Shown piece after piece: positions 18,509 through 27,138 of a stretch of DNA of 64,000 bases. The stretch comes from Methanobacteriaceae archaeon (lineage in GTDB: Archaea > Methanobacteriota > Methanobacteria > Methanobacteriales > Methanobacteriaceae). How positions within the stretch are numbered: the stretch's first letter is position 1; each line of letters opens with the position of its first letter. Position numbers and translations under genes: made by a program. The notes beneath the pieces are model-generated. The model did no database searches. It was not told the origin of the DNA and worked only from the letters and a program-made list of their open reading frames with translations. The DNA is taken from positions 74,501 through 138,500 of the forward strand of contig JACBOA010000015.1 of the NCBI GenBank assembly GCA_013403005.1, given 5' to 3'.

Positions 18509-18930
18509 GCAAAGAGGATATAGGAAAGACTGGGGACATATCCCTTTTAGATGAGGATGATGTGATGCGCATCATGAAGATGCGAATCATTGAAAGTTTT
18601 CGCTGGAAATTGGACATAGTAGAACCTATTTCTAAAGAACTGGGAATTACAGAGGAACAATTGGAAGAAATATTAATTAAAAGGTTGGATATGGCCAGTT
18701 TAGAGGCCCTGCATCCTCGCTATGAATCATCAAAGCATTACTGTATTAAAGAAAAATTGCATGCAGACCTGAGGTTATGCTGGCTTTGTGATGTAATGAA
18801 TATACTTTCTGAGGAAGAAGCTGAAAGAATCAAAAATAAAATCGCTGCAGAAATATTAAAAGAAGACAAGTCTTATGAGGAAGCCCTGGAAGAGGGTAGG
18901 AAAGATTTGTTGGAATATCTAATGAGATAA
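18505..18930 (+). CDS. ehaM: Energy-converting hydrogenase A subunit M
   Basis: Hydrophilic subunit of 141 residues without membrane helices or cofactor motif. It contains two Cys in YCIKEKLHADLRLCWLCDVM (Cys near residues 90, 103 and 106) and a helical Glu/Lys-rich end. Starts at TTG 18505 overlapping the ehaL stop. Named by its position between the membrane block and the NiFe small subunit. No homology outside Eha is recognisable to me, so its role (assembly or connection) is open. Confidence 0.78.
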   Translation: MSKEDIGKTGDISLLDEDDVMRIMKMRIIESFRWKLDIVEPISKELGITEEQLEEILIKRLDMASLEALHPRYESSKHYCIKEKLHADLRLCWLCDVMNILSEEEAERIKNKIAAEILKEDKSYEEALEEGRKDLLEYLMR

Positions 18931-18976
18931 ATAGATAATGATTAGATAATTAATGAGTAGATAATGAGATAAATAG
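18921..18976. repeat. Short direct repeat between ehaM and ehaN
   Basis: The 14-bp string aatgagataaatag occurs at 18921-18934 (including the ehaM stop region) and again at 18963-18976, with tagata/atga variants in between. It looks like local slipped-strand duplication in the intercistronic spacer, giving several in-frame stop codons just upstream of ehaN. Confidence 0.7.
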
Positions 18977-18987
18977 AGGTAAACTCA

Positions 18988-19437
18988 ATGTTAGATGGCC
19001 TTAAAGATGTTGTAAGGAAAAGTTCGATTCACGTGTGCCTTATTAACACCGGAGGATGTAATGGATGTGACATTGAGGTGGTGGCACTCCTATCACCCCG
19101 ATATGATTTGGAACAGTACGGTATCTATGTACACAATAATCCCCGGGAAGCTGATGTAATTCTTGTAACTGGAGCCATGTCTGAACAATGGAAGAAAAAT
19201 TTGCAAAGAATCTATGCCAAAGCACCGGAACCTAAAATAGTGGTAGCCATAGGAAACTGCCCTCTGACAGGGGATGTTTTTAACCAGGAAGGATGCAGTG
19301 TTTATGCACCAGTGTCTGACTTCATACCGGTAGATGCAGAAATACCTGGCTGCCCACCCCGGCCTTCAGAAATTTTAGCCGCTATTTTAGCAGTGGGTCC
19401 TGATGCCATTGCAGCCAAAGGGAGGCAGAAACCATGA
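18988..19437 (+). CDS. ehaN: Eha [NiFe]-hydrogenase small subunit
   Basis: Small electron-transfer subunit of the group 4 [NiFe] hydrogenase (149 aa), related to NuoB/EchC. It carries TGGCNGCDIEVVALLSPRYD with the CxxC-type pair, a third Cys in VVAIGNCPLTGD and a fourth in EIPGCPPRPSEIL, the four ligands for the proximal [4Fe-4S] cluster that takes electrons to or from the Ni-Fe site. A gaggta Shine-Dalgarno lies just before ATG 18988. Start codon of the large subunit overlaps its stop (ATGA), consistent with coupled 1:1 synthesis. Confidence 0.92.
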   Translation: MLDGLKDVVRKSSIHVCLINTGGCNGCDIEVVALLSPRYDLEQYGIYVHNNPREADVILVTGAMSEQWKKNLQRIYAKAPEPKIVVAIGNCPLTGDVFNQEGCSVYAPVSDFIPVDAEIPGCPPRPSEILAAILAVGPDAIAAKGRQKP

Positions 19438-20570
19438 TACTACCAATTGGACCAATACACCCCGCACTCAAAGAACCAGTGCGCCTTAAACTGAAAACAC
19501 GGGGTGAGAAGGTTATAAGTGCCGAGATTGACTACGGATATGTTCACAGAGGTATAGAAAGAGTTATGCGGGGTAAAACCTGGCAAAAAGCCATATTTCT
19601 CTCGGAAAGAGTTTGTGGTATCTGTTCCTACATCCACACCCAGACCTTTGCAGAAACCTTTGAAAAAATAGCTGGGGAAAGAGTTCCCCTCCGGGCGCAA
19701 TATCTAAGGTCTCTCACCAATGAACTGGACCGGATACAGAGCCACTTCATTGCCAACTCCACCTACTTCAAAGCTCTTGAGCATGAGACGTTATTCATGT
19801 ACATGTTGCACCTGAGGGAGCCCATTATGGATGCCATTGAACTACTCACCGGTAACCGGGTGAACATGGGCTGGAATGTGGTAGGAGGGGTTAGAATGGA
19901 TGCTAAAGAGAAGCATCTTAACAGCATCTACCAGATCATCACTGATTTAGAAGCTGAATATGATAAATACGTGGAAATGTTCCATGAAGGTCCACTTTTA
20001 AGTCTCAGATCTAAGGATGTGGGTAAGATGAGCAAGGAAGATGCCATTAAGGGTCGTGCTGTGGGTCCCATTGGCAGAGCTTCGGGTTTGAAGCATGATG
20101 TTCGAGAAGATCATCATACTTATAAGGATGAATTTGACTGGAAAGTTATCTGGAGGAAAGAAGGAGATAACTACGCCCGTACCATGAACCGTTTCGATGA
20201 AATCACCGAATCCATTAAGATCATCAAACAGATCATTGAAAACATTCCCCCGGGAGATGTGCGTAAAAAAATCGACATCCCTGCTGGATATGCAGATTGG
20301 AGAAATGAAGCACCCCGTGGAGAAGTCAGTTACTTTATTGAAACTAACGGGAACCTTATACAGAATATCTCCATTAGAACACCCAGTATCATGAACATTG
20401 ATGTCTGTGGTAAGTACATGTTACAGGATGTGGCTACAGTGGCTGATGCCGTAGCCACCTATGCCAGTGTGGATCCCTGTGTTGCCTGCACCGAACGCGT
20501 GGTTATACTCAACGAAGAAGGGGAAAAAAGAGAATTTGATGGTCTTCATAAGGTTAAATATCTAAAATAA
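19434..20570 (+). CDS. ehaO: Eha [NiFe]-hydrogenase large subunit
   Basis: Catalytic subunit (378 aa) binding the Ni-Fe centre, homologous to NuoD and EchE. The N-terminal motif RVCGICSYIHT (near residues 59-69) and the C-terminal DPCVACTERV (near 345-354) provide the four Cys ligands to Ni and Fe; both CxxC pairs are intact. The C-terminal DPCxxCxxR form is the usual variant for group 4 enzymes. It uses H2 oxidation or evolution coupled to ferredoxin, supplying reduced ferredoxin for the first step of methanogenesis from CO2. Followed by a 131-bp spacer before ehaP. Confidence 0.93.
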   Translation: MILPIGPIHPALKEPVRLKLKTRGEKVISAEIDYGYVHRGIERVMRGKTWQKAIFLSERVCGICSYIHTQTFAETFEKIAGERVPLRAQYLRSLTNELDRIQSHFIANSTYFKALEHETLFMYMLHLREPIMDAIELLTGNRVNMGWNVVGGVRMDAKEKHLNSIYQIITDLEAEYDKYVEMFHEGPLLSLRSKDVGKMSKEDAIKGRAVGPIGRASGLKHDVREDHHTYKDEFDWKVIWRKEGDNYARTMNRFDEITESIKIIKQIIENIPPGDVRKKIDIPAGYADWRNEAPRGEVSYFIETNGNLIQNISIRTPSIMNIDVCGKYMLQDVATVADAVATYASVDPCVACTERVVILNEEGEKREFDGLHKVKYLK

Positions 20571-20701
20571 TCAATAATACCATCCAATAAACCTTAATAG
20601 AAACTGAGAATAATTAAAACGAATAAAAAAAAAGAATGTAAAGATTGAGAATTACGATTAACAAATCATCAAAAAAATACTAAAAACAAAGTTGATGCAT
20701 C

Positions 20702-21739
20702 ATGTCATCAGTAATCTGGTACCTTTACGAGTTCGCCCGGAAATCGTGGGCTGAAAATTTTGCAGTAGCCAAAACCAACCCTGAAATCGTTGAAACACCT
20801 GAACGTTTCCGTGACTTCCCCCAAGTATTCCCTGAATACTGCATATCCTGTGGAGCGTGTACCGCTGCTTGCCCTGCTCCTAACGCCATATCCCTGGTTA
20901 GAAGTGAGGATACTGCAGAAGAAGAAGGAAAAACATATCCTGTGATTAATAATCGAGGTTGTATCCGCTGTGGTTTCTGCGCAGAAGTATGTCCCACTGA
21001 CCCCAAAACAATTACCTGCGGTGAAAACCACCTCATCAGGGAAGAATTCACTATTTTACCAGCGGACCGTATGTTTGTAATCGATGATTATCTCTGCATC
21101 CGCTGCAAGAAATGTTTGAAAGCCTGCCCGGTTCACGGGGCTATCTACGAAGAAGATAACAAGATTATCATTGATCAGTCTGTTTGTATCAGTTGTGGGG
21201 AATGTTTAAAGAACTGTCCGGTGAAAGGGGCTGTAAAGGGTATATTCATAGCTCATGTCCAGGAACAAAAAGATATCATCAATTTGGTCGTGAACACGCT
21301 TGAAGAATCTATAGAAGAAAAAAGAGATGATATAACTCATTTGACTGAAAAGGAAGTTTACAAATTTGACCTTGAAATCACTGAATTGGTTGAACGTGCC
21401 CGATCCATTATAGCAGATGATGAACTGATACTGGATATCTTCCAGAAAATCACTGACCGGCTGAAACTTCGCATTGTCACCTGGGACGAGGATAAATGCA
21501 AAAAATGCCAGTTATGTGTCAAGGAATGTCCATCTGGGGCCATAAGCTACAATCAGGAAGAAAAAATCGTTGGAAGAAATCCTAAAAAGTGCCTCCGCTG
21601 CAGTACCTGTTACCAGACATGTCCTTTTGGAGTGGCTGGTTATTTTGTAGCCCGATTCCTGTTAGATCCCCCTTCCCTGGAGGATGGTGTTATACATATC
21701 ACAGTTAAAGCCTCTCAGTTACCCATAGGAGCTGATTAA
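20702..21739 (+). CDS. ehaP: Eha polyferredoxin, 6x[4Fe-4S]
   Basis: Soluble iron-sulfur protein of 345 residues. Six CxxCxxCxxxCP motifs can be counted: CISCGACTAACP, CIRCGFCAEVCP, CIRCKKCLKACP, CISCGECLKNCP, CKKCQLCVKECP and CLRCSTCYQTCP, the number reported for EhaP. The linker between clusters four and five (about 185-260) is Glu/Asp-rich and helical. It presumably wires electrons between the hydrogenase core and soluble ferredoxin or formylmethanofuran dehydrogenase. Starts at ATG 20702; the Shine-Dalgarno is weak (gttgatg). Confidence 0.9.
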   Translation: MSSVIWYLYEFARKSWAENFAVAKTNPEIVETPERFRDFPQVFPEYCISCGACTAACPAPNAISLVRSEDTAEEEGKTYPVINNRGCIRCGFCAEVCPTDPKTITCGENHLIREEFTILPADRMFVIDDYLCIRCKKCLKACPVHGAIYEEDNKIIIDQSVCISCGECLKNCPVKGAVKGIFIAHVQEQKDIINLVVNTLEESIEEKRDDITHLTEKEVYKFDLEITELVERARSIIADDELILDIFQKITDRLKLRIVTWDEDKCKKCQLCVKECPSGAISYNQEEKIVGRNPKKCLRCSTCYQTCPFGVAGYFVARFLLDPPSLEDGVIHITVKASQLPIGAD

Positions 21740-21779
21740 AATTACCACTGCACAAGAAAATGGTGAAAAATCCGATAAA

Positions 21780-23117
21780 GTGAAAAAAATCTACAAACCA
21801 TTACGGGATGTGGAAGTGGATTACGAAGTGGACCATGATAAATGTGCCTCATGCATTGAAAGGCCCTGTTTAGATGCCTGTCCTGTAAATGCTGTTAGGG
21901 AGGTTCCCCCAGATAATCATATTGAAATCGATGATAAATGCTTCGGATGCATCCTCTGCAGGGATGCCTGCCCTTATGATGCCATAACTATGGAAACCAC
22001 ACTTTCCGAACCACGCAGAGAGAACATTCCTAATATCAACACCAAACTATGTCGTCAGTGTGGAGCATGTGTTGATGCCTGCCGTACCGGGGCCATTCAC
22101 CTTACATCTTCTGGTACTGAGGAAGCTCATAGTGAAATAGACGAGGATAAATGTGTGCGTTGTGGTTACTGTTCCCGAGTTTGTCCCACTGAAGCCATTA
22201 AGTATGGTGAAATTTTACCACGCTCAGTGGTGGGTGGTAAAGCCATAGTGGTGAATGAAAAGAAATGTATAGGTTGTATGACCTGCACCAGGGTCTGTCC
22301 ATCCCGGGGAGCAATTAATATCAGCAAGCTCAGTAAGCTTCCCTATATCAATCCTTCCTACTGTGCCCGGTGTGAGGAGTGTATGAACGTCTGCCCCTCC
22401 ACTGCCATTAAGTATTCATCCCGTAAACGGGCCTATGAAGGTTACAGCAAGATCAAAACCATGGATATAGTTTTTGATCTTCTGGAGAAAGAAAGTAAAA
22501 AATTAGCCATTGAAACAGTTAAAATTGATTCTATCTTAAATAAGATCACCCGTGAAGTCAGCTACAGTCATAAAGAGGATGAATTCACCCAGGATGTCAC
22601 TGAACTTGTGACTGATGAAATCAAGGCACTGCTGGAAGGTGAACTTGACATTGAAGATTTGAGTGAAATTATCCAGGCCACAGCCCCTCACCGTGTGATT
22701 AATGTTTCAGAAGAAGCATGTATTGGTTGTGGTGCCTGTATCAAGGAATGTCCTGTTGACTGTATTGAACTGGAGTTGCCCTCCCCAGTACACATTAAAG
22801 ATGCATGCGTATATTGTGGTAAATGCGTTGAAACATGTCCCTTCCAAGCTATCAGTCTTAAAAAGGAATCCTTCCAAGTGGAAGATGGGCGTATCCTATT
22901 TAAACGGCGTAATATTCTAGGACCATCAACAGGTGTAGTTTCTGTTGACGCAGCATCCTGTCAGCGCTGTGGTGTTTGTATAAATAAGTGTCCTGTGGAT
23001 GCAATGAGCATGGTAGATGATCAGGTAGTGGTAGATGAGGATACCTGTATTTTGTGTGGTGAATGCCAGCGCATATGCCCCACCAGAGCTGTCGAGCTAC
23101 ATGAAACAGTACCCTAA
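21780..23117 (+). CDS. ehaQ: Eha polyferredoxin, 10x[4Fe-4S]
   Basis: Large polyferredoxin of at least 445 residues. Ten cluster motifs are visible: the first is atypical, CASCIERPCLDACP, and the third lacks the Pro (CRQCGACVDACR); the rest follow CxxCxxCxxxCP. The six N-terminal motifs are separated from the four C-terminal ones by a 90-residue helical linker (about 215-305), as in EhaP. The annotated start GTG 21780 has no well-placed Shine-Dalgarno. The frame stays open upstream to 21729, with an aggag at 21727-21731 suggesting a non-ATG start near 21741, so the N-terminus may be about 13 residues longer. Follows ehaP by 40 bp. Confidence 0.88.
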   Translation: MKKIYKPLRDVEVDYEVDHDKCASCIERPCLDACPVNAVREVPPDNHIEIDDKCFGCILCRDACPYDAITMETTLSEPRRENIPNINTKLCRQCGACVDACRTGAIHLTSSGTEEAHSEIDEDKCVRCGYCSRVCPTEAIKYGEILPRSVVGGKAIVVNEKKCIGCMTCTRVCPSRGAINISKLSKLPYINPSYCARCEECMNVCPSTAIKYSSRKRAYEGYSKIKTMDIVFDLLEKESKKLAIETVKIDSILNKITREVSYSHKEDEFTQDVTELVTDEIKALLEGELDIEDLSEIIQATAPHRVINVSEEACIGCGACIKECPVDCIELELPSPVHIKDACVYCGKCVETCPFQAISLKKESFQVEDGRILFKRRNILGPSTGVVSVDAASCQRCGVCINKCPVDAMSMVDDQVVVDEDTCILCGECQRICPTRAVELHETVP

Positions 23118-23344
23118 CATCTTAATTTATCATTAATTTTTTAACAAAAAACTCTATATCCATGCCCCCACACCAACCCACACTATTTACCTAACACTCA
23201 TTTAAATATTTAATAATTGATAGATAATAATAATTGATAAAAAGTTTATTATGATATTGTACTTAAAAATATTTTACTAAATAACTGTACTTATAACTGT
23301 AATTATTAATAAACAAAATTTCAAGCTTCCGAGGAGGATGTCTG

Positions 23345-24367
23345 TTGAAGAGTAAATTTTTTGTTTCTGACTGTGAAGGACCCATATCAGTAAATGATAA
23401 TGCCTTTGAACTGGCTGCTCATTTCATTGATGATGGTGAAAGATTCTTCCAGATAGTCAGTCGATATGATGACATCCTGGTAGATGAAGTTAAAAGACCA
23501 GGTTACAATGCAGGAGATACTTTGAAATTAATTTTGCCCTTTTTAAAGGCGTATGGTGCTACTAATCAGAATATGGAGGAGTTTTCCTCGGGTAATGTTT
23601 TGCTGATTCCTGGTGCTAGGGAGACCCTTAAGCACTTGAATGATATGATGCCTTCATTTATTGTTAGCACCAGCTACGAACCATACATCCGGGCTCTTTG
23701 TGATTTGATTGAATTTCCATTTGATCAATGTTACTGCACCCAAATCGATATGGAAAGCCATTCCCTGAATGAAGAGGATGCCCGGAGGCTTAAAGAATTA
23801 AAGTCATCTGTTATTTTTAACCCATCATTTGATAACCTGGAACGGATTTTCTGGGAAGAAATACCTAAGATGGAAATTGGTTCCCTGTTTAATGAGGTCC
23901 ATCCAGTTGGTGGAGAAGCAAAAAAAGAGGCAGTTCTAGATATCATACATAAAAACAATTTCCAATCACATAATCTGATGTATGTAGGGGACAGCATTAC
24001 TGATGTGGAACCCCTACGTTTTGCAAGGAAAAATAATGGAGTTGCAGTATCTTTTAATGGGAATGAATACGCACTTAAAGAGGCATCTATTGCTATTATT
24101 TCTGATAATACACTTATAACTTCTATAATTGCAGACCTGTTTTATCGATACAACAGTAAAGTTGTTTTGGAATTTGCCACATCATTTGGAGAAAATCCTG
24201 AAAAAGCTTTGAAGGAATATGATGTTAACCCAGAATTAAGCATTAAACTTGAAGAAACCTACACCCGGATGGGGCTTATTACTTCAGAAAACCTTAAAGA
24301 ATTGAAAAAAGACAGCAGCAAGTTCCGAAAACAAGTTAGGGGAGAGGCAATCGGAGGTTTGGGTTAA
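23345..24367 (+). CDS. ehaR: EhaR, HAD-superfamily protein of the eha operon
   Basis: Soluble 340-residue HAD-type hydrolase-like protein. Motif I is DCEGPI (Asp9, with Glu11 where most phosphatases have Asp). Motif II is IVSTSYEPY, a Lys lies in GGEAKKEAV, and motif IV is YVGDSITDVEPL. It is probably a phosphatase or phosphotransferase of unknown substrate; its link to hydrogenase function is only genomic. Start is TTG 23345, fixed by a strong gaggagg (23331-23337) and by the fact that ATG 23339 meets a stop after five codons. The 227-bp spacer upstream may carry an internal promoter for ehaR-S-T. Confidence 0.78.
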   Translation: MKSKFFVSDCEGPISVNDNAFELAAHFIDDGERFFQIVSRYDDILVDEVKRPGYNAGDTLKLILPFLKAYGATNQNMEEFSSGNVLLIPGARETLKHLNDMMPSFIVSTSYEPYIRALCDLIEFPFDQCYCTQIDMESHSLNEEDARRLKELKSSVIFNPSFDNLERIFWEEIPKMEIGSLFNEVHPVGGEAKKEAVLDIIHKNNFQSHNLMYVGDSITDVEPLRFARKNNGVAVSFNGNEYALKEASIAIISDNTLITSIIADLFYRYNSKVVLEFATSFGENPEKALKEYDVNPELSIKLEETYTRMGLITSENLKELKKDSSKFRKQVRGEAIGGLG

Positions 24368-25270
24368 ATGAAAGGGAAAAAAACACGTCTGGATAAAATA
24401 GAAGATACCTATGCCGAAGCCTTCAAGGGAATATGTTGCAGAGTTATAGTTACAGCAGATGATGAGGAAACTCTGCATAGAGCAGCCTATGATGCCACTT
24501 CCACCCCGGGAACAGTTATTGGTAGAGTGGAAGGTGGAATCGAAGGATGGTTACCCGAAGAAAAGACCCCTGATGGTAGAAAAGGAGCTATATTACATTT
24601 TTGGTATGATAAAGAGGATATTGAAAAGTTTGAAGTTGAATTATCTTATCGCATCCGCCAAGATATCCTGGTAAAACCATTCACATCCTTATTTGATGCA
24701 TCCATTAATCCTGCAGGTTACATTGACACCATGAAACATGTGGGTCATTGTGGAGATGGATATGAATGGGAAGAAGATCTATATGGGCGTCATATGATTA
24801 TTGTACCCATTGCTACACCCGATTTTCTGATTGAACGCAAACTAGGATACATGAAGGGTGTAATGGGTGCTAATTTCTGGTACTACTGCAGTAGTAAAGA
24901 AGCTGTGCTAAAGGGAGGTAGAGAAGCACTACAAGCCATTGAGTCCGTTAAAGGAGTTGTTACTCCCTTCGATATTTGTTCAGCAGCTTCTAAACCTGAA
25001 ACCAACTACCCCTGGATAGGGCCCACCACTAACCATCCTTACTGTCCCACCCTGCAGAAGGTCCTTGGTAAAGAATCAAAGGTACCCCGCGGTGTGGAGT
25101 ACATCCCAGAGATAGTTTTAAATGGATTGGACATGGTAAGCCTTAAAAAAGCTATGAAGAGGGGTATAGAAATTTTACTGGATTATGATGATGTGCTGGG
25201 TATTTCCGCCGGGAATTACGGTGGAAAGTTAGGAGATTATAAAATTCAACTTAAAGAGATGTTCCCATGA
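24368..25270 (+). CDS. ehaS: EhaS, Ftr-like formylmethanofuran:tetrahydromethanopterin formyltransferase paralogue
   Basis: 300 residues, the usual Ftr length. IEDTYAEAFKGICCRVIVTA aligns with the Ftr start IEDTFAEAF; EEKTPDGRKGAILHFWYD, GFHGDGYEWEEDLYGRH-like GDGYEWEEDLYGRH, GVMGANFWYYC, and ISAGNYGGKLGDYKIQL match the Ftr pattern in order. Ftr transfers a formyl group from formylmethanofuran to tetrahydromethanopterin in methanogenesis. As part of the eha operon this is likely the second copy; whether it keeps catalysis is uncertain. It follows ehaR with no gap and overlaps ehaT by 4 bp. Confidence 0.88.
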   Translation: MKGKKTRLDKIEDTYAEAFKGICCRVIVTADDEETLHRAAYDATSTPGTVIGRVEGGIEGWLPEEKTPDGRKGAILHFWYDKEDIEKFEVELSYRIRQDILVKPFTSLFDASINPAGYIDTMKHVGHCGDGYEWEEDLYGRHMIIVPIATPDFLIERKLGYMKGVMGANFWYYCSSKEAVLKGGREALQAIESVKGVVTPFDICSAASKPETNYPWIGPTTNHPYCPTLQKVLGKESKVPRGVEYIPEIVLNGLDMVSLKKAMKRGIEILLDYDDVLGISAGNYGGKLGDYKIQLKEMFP

Positions 25271-26181
25271 CCCTGGATGTGATTGGATTTGGTGCGCTTA
25301 ACTTGGACCGACTTTACCAGGTGAACCAGATCGCCTGCAAGGATGAAGAAGGTCACATCGAAGATTTACACGAATGTTGCGGTGGTTCAGCTGCCAATAC
25401 CATAGTTGGACTGGCCAGATTAGGATTAGACACAGGATTTATCGGGAAGCTTGCCCAAGACTCTGAAGGATTGAAACTTTTGGATAACCTTAAGAGTGAA
25501 GGAGTGGACACTCAGGGGATTATCCTAAGCACTTCTGGGAGAAGTGGAACAGTACAGGGTTATGTTGATGGTGAAGGACAGCGAGCATTATACGTTGACC
25601 CCGGGGTGAATGACGAAATCACCATAGACGGGATAAATGAAGAATACGCATTCAATACACGCCTTCTACACCTTACATCTTTTGTTGGCAAATCAATCAA
25701 AGCTCAGGAAGCATTACTCGAAATAATCCCGGATCAGGTTATTGTCAGTTTGGACCCAGGGATGATCTACGCATCTTATGGCTTGGAGTTACTGGAAAAC
25801 ATTCTTCAACGCACCAATATTCTGTTAATTAATCAGGGTGAGTTTGATCTTCTTCTGCCTCCTGCAGAAGGACATGATGTTAATATTAACACCCTCTTAA
25901 ATTATGGGATTGAGGTAATAGTTATTAAACAGGGAGATAAGGGGTGTTTAGTAACAGATGGTGCTAGAACCCACATCTTAGAAGCATTGAAAGTAGATTG
26001 TCGGGACACCACAGGTGCAGGAGATGCATTCAACTCAGGATTCATCTATGGATTTATTAATGGTAAAAGTATTAAAGAATCTGCAGTTATTGGAAATTTC
26101 GTTGCTGCATGTTGTGTTCAGGAAATAGGAGCCACTACCGGCCTTCCATCAAAATCTGATCTTGACGATATATCTTGGTGA
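25267..26181 (+). CDS. ehaT: EhaT, PfkB/ribokinase-family carbohydrate kinase
   Basis: 304-residue sugar/nucleoside kinase of the PfkB family. The N-terminal signature GGSAANTIVGLARLGLDTGF (residues about 38-57) and the C-terminal DTTGAGDAFNSGFIYGF, which holds the catalytic Asp and anion hole, are both intact, so it should be an active kinase. The substrate cannot be read. It closes the canonical eha order as the twentieth gene and is translationally coupled to ehaS. What a kinase does in a hydrogenase operon is not known. A 200-bp AT-rich spacer follows. Confidence 0.8.
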   Translation: MTLDVIGFGALNLDRLYQVNQIACKDEEGHIEDLHECCGGSAANTIVGLARLGLDTGFIGKLAQDSEGLKLLDNLKSEGVDTQGIILSTSGRSGTVQGYVDGEGQRALYVDPGVNDEITIDGINEEYAFNTRLLHLTSFVGKSIKAQEALLEIIPDQVIVSLDPGMIYASYGLELLENILQRTNILLINQGEFDLLLPPAEGHDVNINTLLNYGIEVIVIKQGDKGCLVTDGARTHILEALKVDCRDTTGAGDAFNSGFIYGFINGKSIKESAVIGNFVAACCVQEIGATTGLPSKSDLDDISW

Positions 26182-26382
26182 TGATTTAACCATAATCTTA
26201 ATCAGGTCTTGGCATTAAGCACTAATAAGCAGCAATATTAATAAATATAACCGATTTGAACTAAATTACTTGCTAATAAAAGATGTTTTAAATAAAATAA
26301 AAAAATAAAAAAAGAATAAAAAAAATAACATAAAACAATTAGATTTTTTTTATATAGGGCTCTAAAGGTAAATGGTGTTAAA

Positions 26383-27138
26383 ATGGATGTTACATTCAAG
26401 AAGATGAAAGAAGTACTGGAGGGGGAAGTGGCTCTCAAATCCAGGGACTTGGAAGATAGTCATGAAGGATTTAAAGGAGAAATTGAAGATTGTTCCCTTG
26501 AGGATAAATTTATAACCATATCTCCTGAGTGTGTCCGCTGCAATCTGTGTGTGGAAGAATGTCCGGTTAATGCTATTGAAAATGCTAGATTCTCCAAGCC
26601 TGCCAGAATACTTGATAACTGTGTTAAATGTGAAATATGCACCCAAACATGTCCAGTTAGCTGCATTCATGTCATTGACAGCACATCCCATGTGACATCT
26701 GATGAAGTTAGATATCATCTTAAAAGTCAAAAAGTTCCACATCGTAAACTGCGCATGGAAGAGATTCACGTTGATCCAGATAAATGTGACTCATGTGCTA
26801 CTTGCGTGAGATTCTGCCCCACAGGTGCCATTAAGGTTCCTGAAGGTAGTATTGCATGTATTGATGAAGAAGCCTGTGTAGGATGTGGTGCCTGCGTTAA
26901 CGTCTGCCCGGAGGGTTCAATAGAACTTTTAAGAGAGTTAGGGCCTGTTATTAAGACCAAAAAGCTCCTGGTAGATCAGGATACTTGTGTGCAATGCCAA
27001 GTCTGTGAAGAAAACTGCCCAGTGGATGCCATTAAAGTAGAAGAAGATAGGGTGGTTTTAGATGAAGATAAATGCATTTTATGCGAAGTTTGTTCTAGTA
27101 AGTGCCCAGTAGGAGCTCTTAAACTGGAGATGATGTAA
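26383..27138 (+). CDS. Polyferredoxin, 6x[4Fe-4S]
   Basis: Soluble iron-sulfur protein of 251 residues. Six motifs are seen: CVRCNLCVEECP, CVKCEICTQTCP, CDSCATCVRFCP, CVGCGACVNVCP, CVQCQVCEENCP and CILCEVCSSKCP, almost filling residues 45-245; the first 45 residues are charged and helical. It likely relays electrons near Eha, with which it is linked but separated by a 200-bp spacer carrying a T-run and a TATA-like tttttatatag, so it may be a separate transcript. Its stop overlaps the CBS gene start. It resembles EhaP in size class but has no long central linker. Confidence 0.88.
   Translation: MDVTFKKMKEVLEGEVALKSRDLEDSHEGFKGEIEDCSLEDKFITISPECVRCNLCVEECPVNAIENARFSKPARILDNCVKCEICTQTCPVSCIHVIDSTSHVTSDEVRYHLKSQKVPHRKLRMEEIHVDPDKCDSCATCVRFCPTGAIKVPEGSIACIDEEACVGCGACVNVCPEGSIELLRELGPVIKTKKLLVDQDTCVQCQVCEENCPVDAIKVEEDRVVLDEDKCILCEVCSSKCPVGALKLEMM

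Noticed and set aside
20708..21051. Two overlapping minus-strand frames opposite ehaP
   Set aside because: They lie antisense to a clear ferredoxin gene and read as its shadow (Ser/Arg-rich, no start signal).
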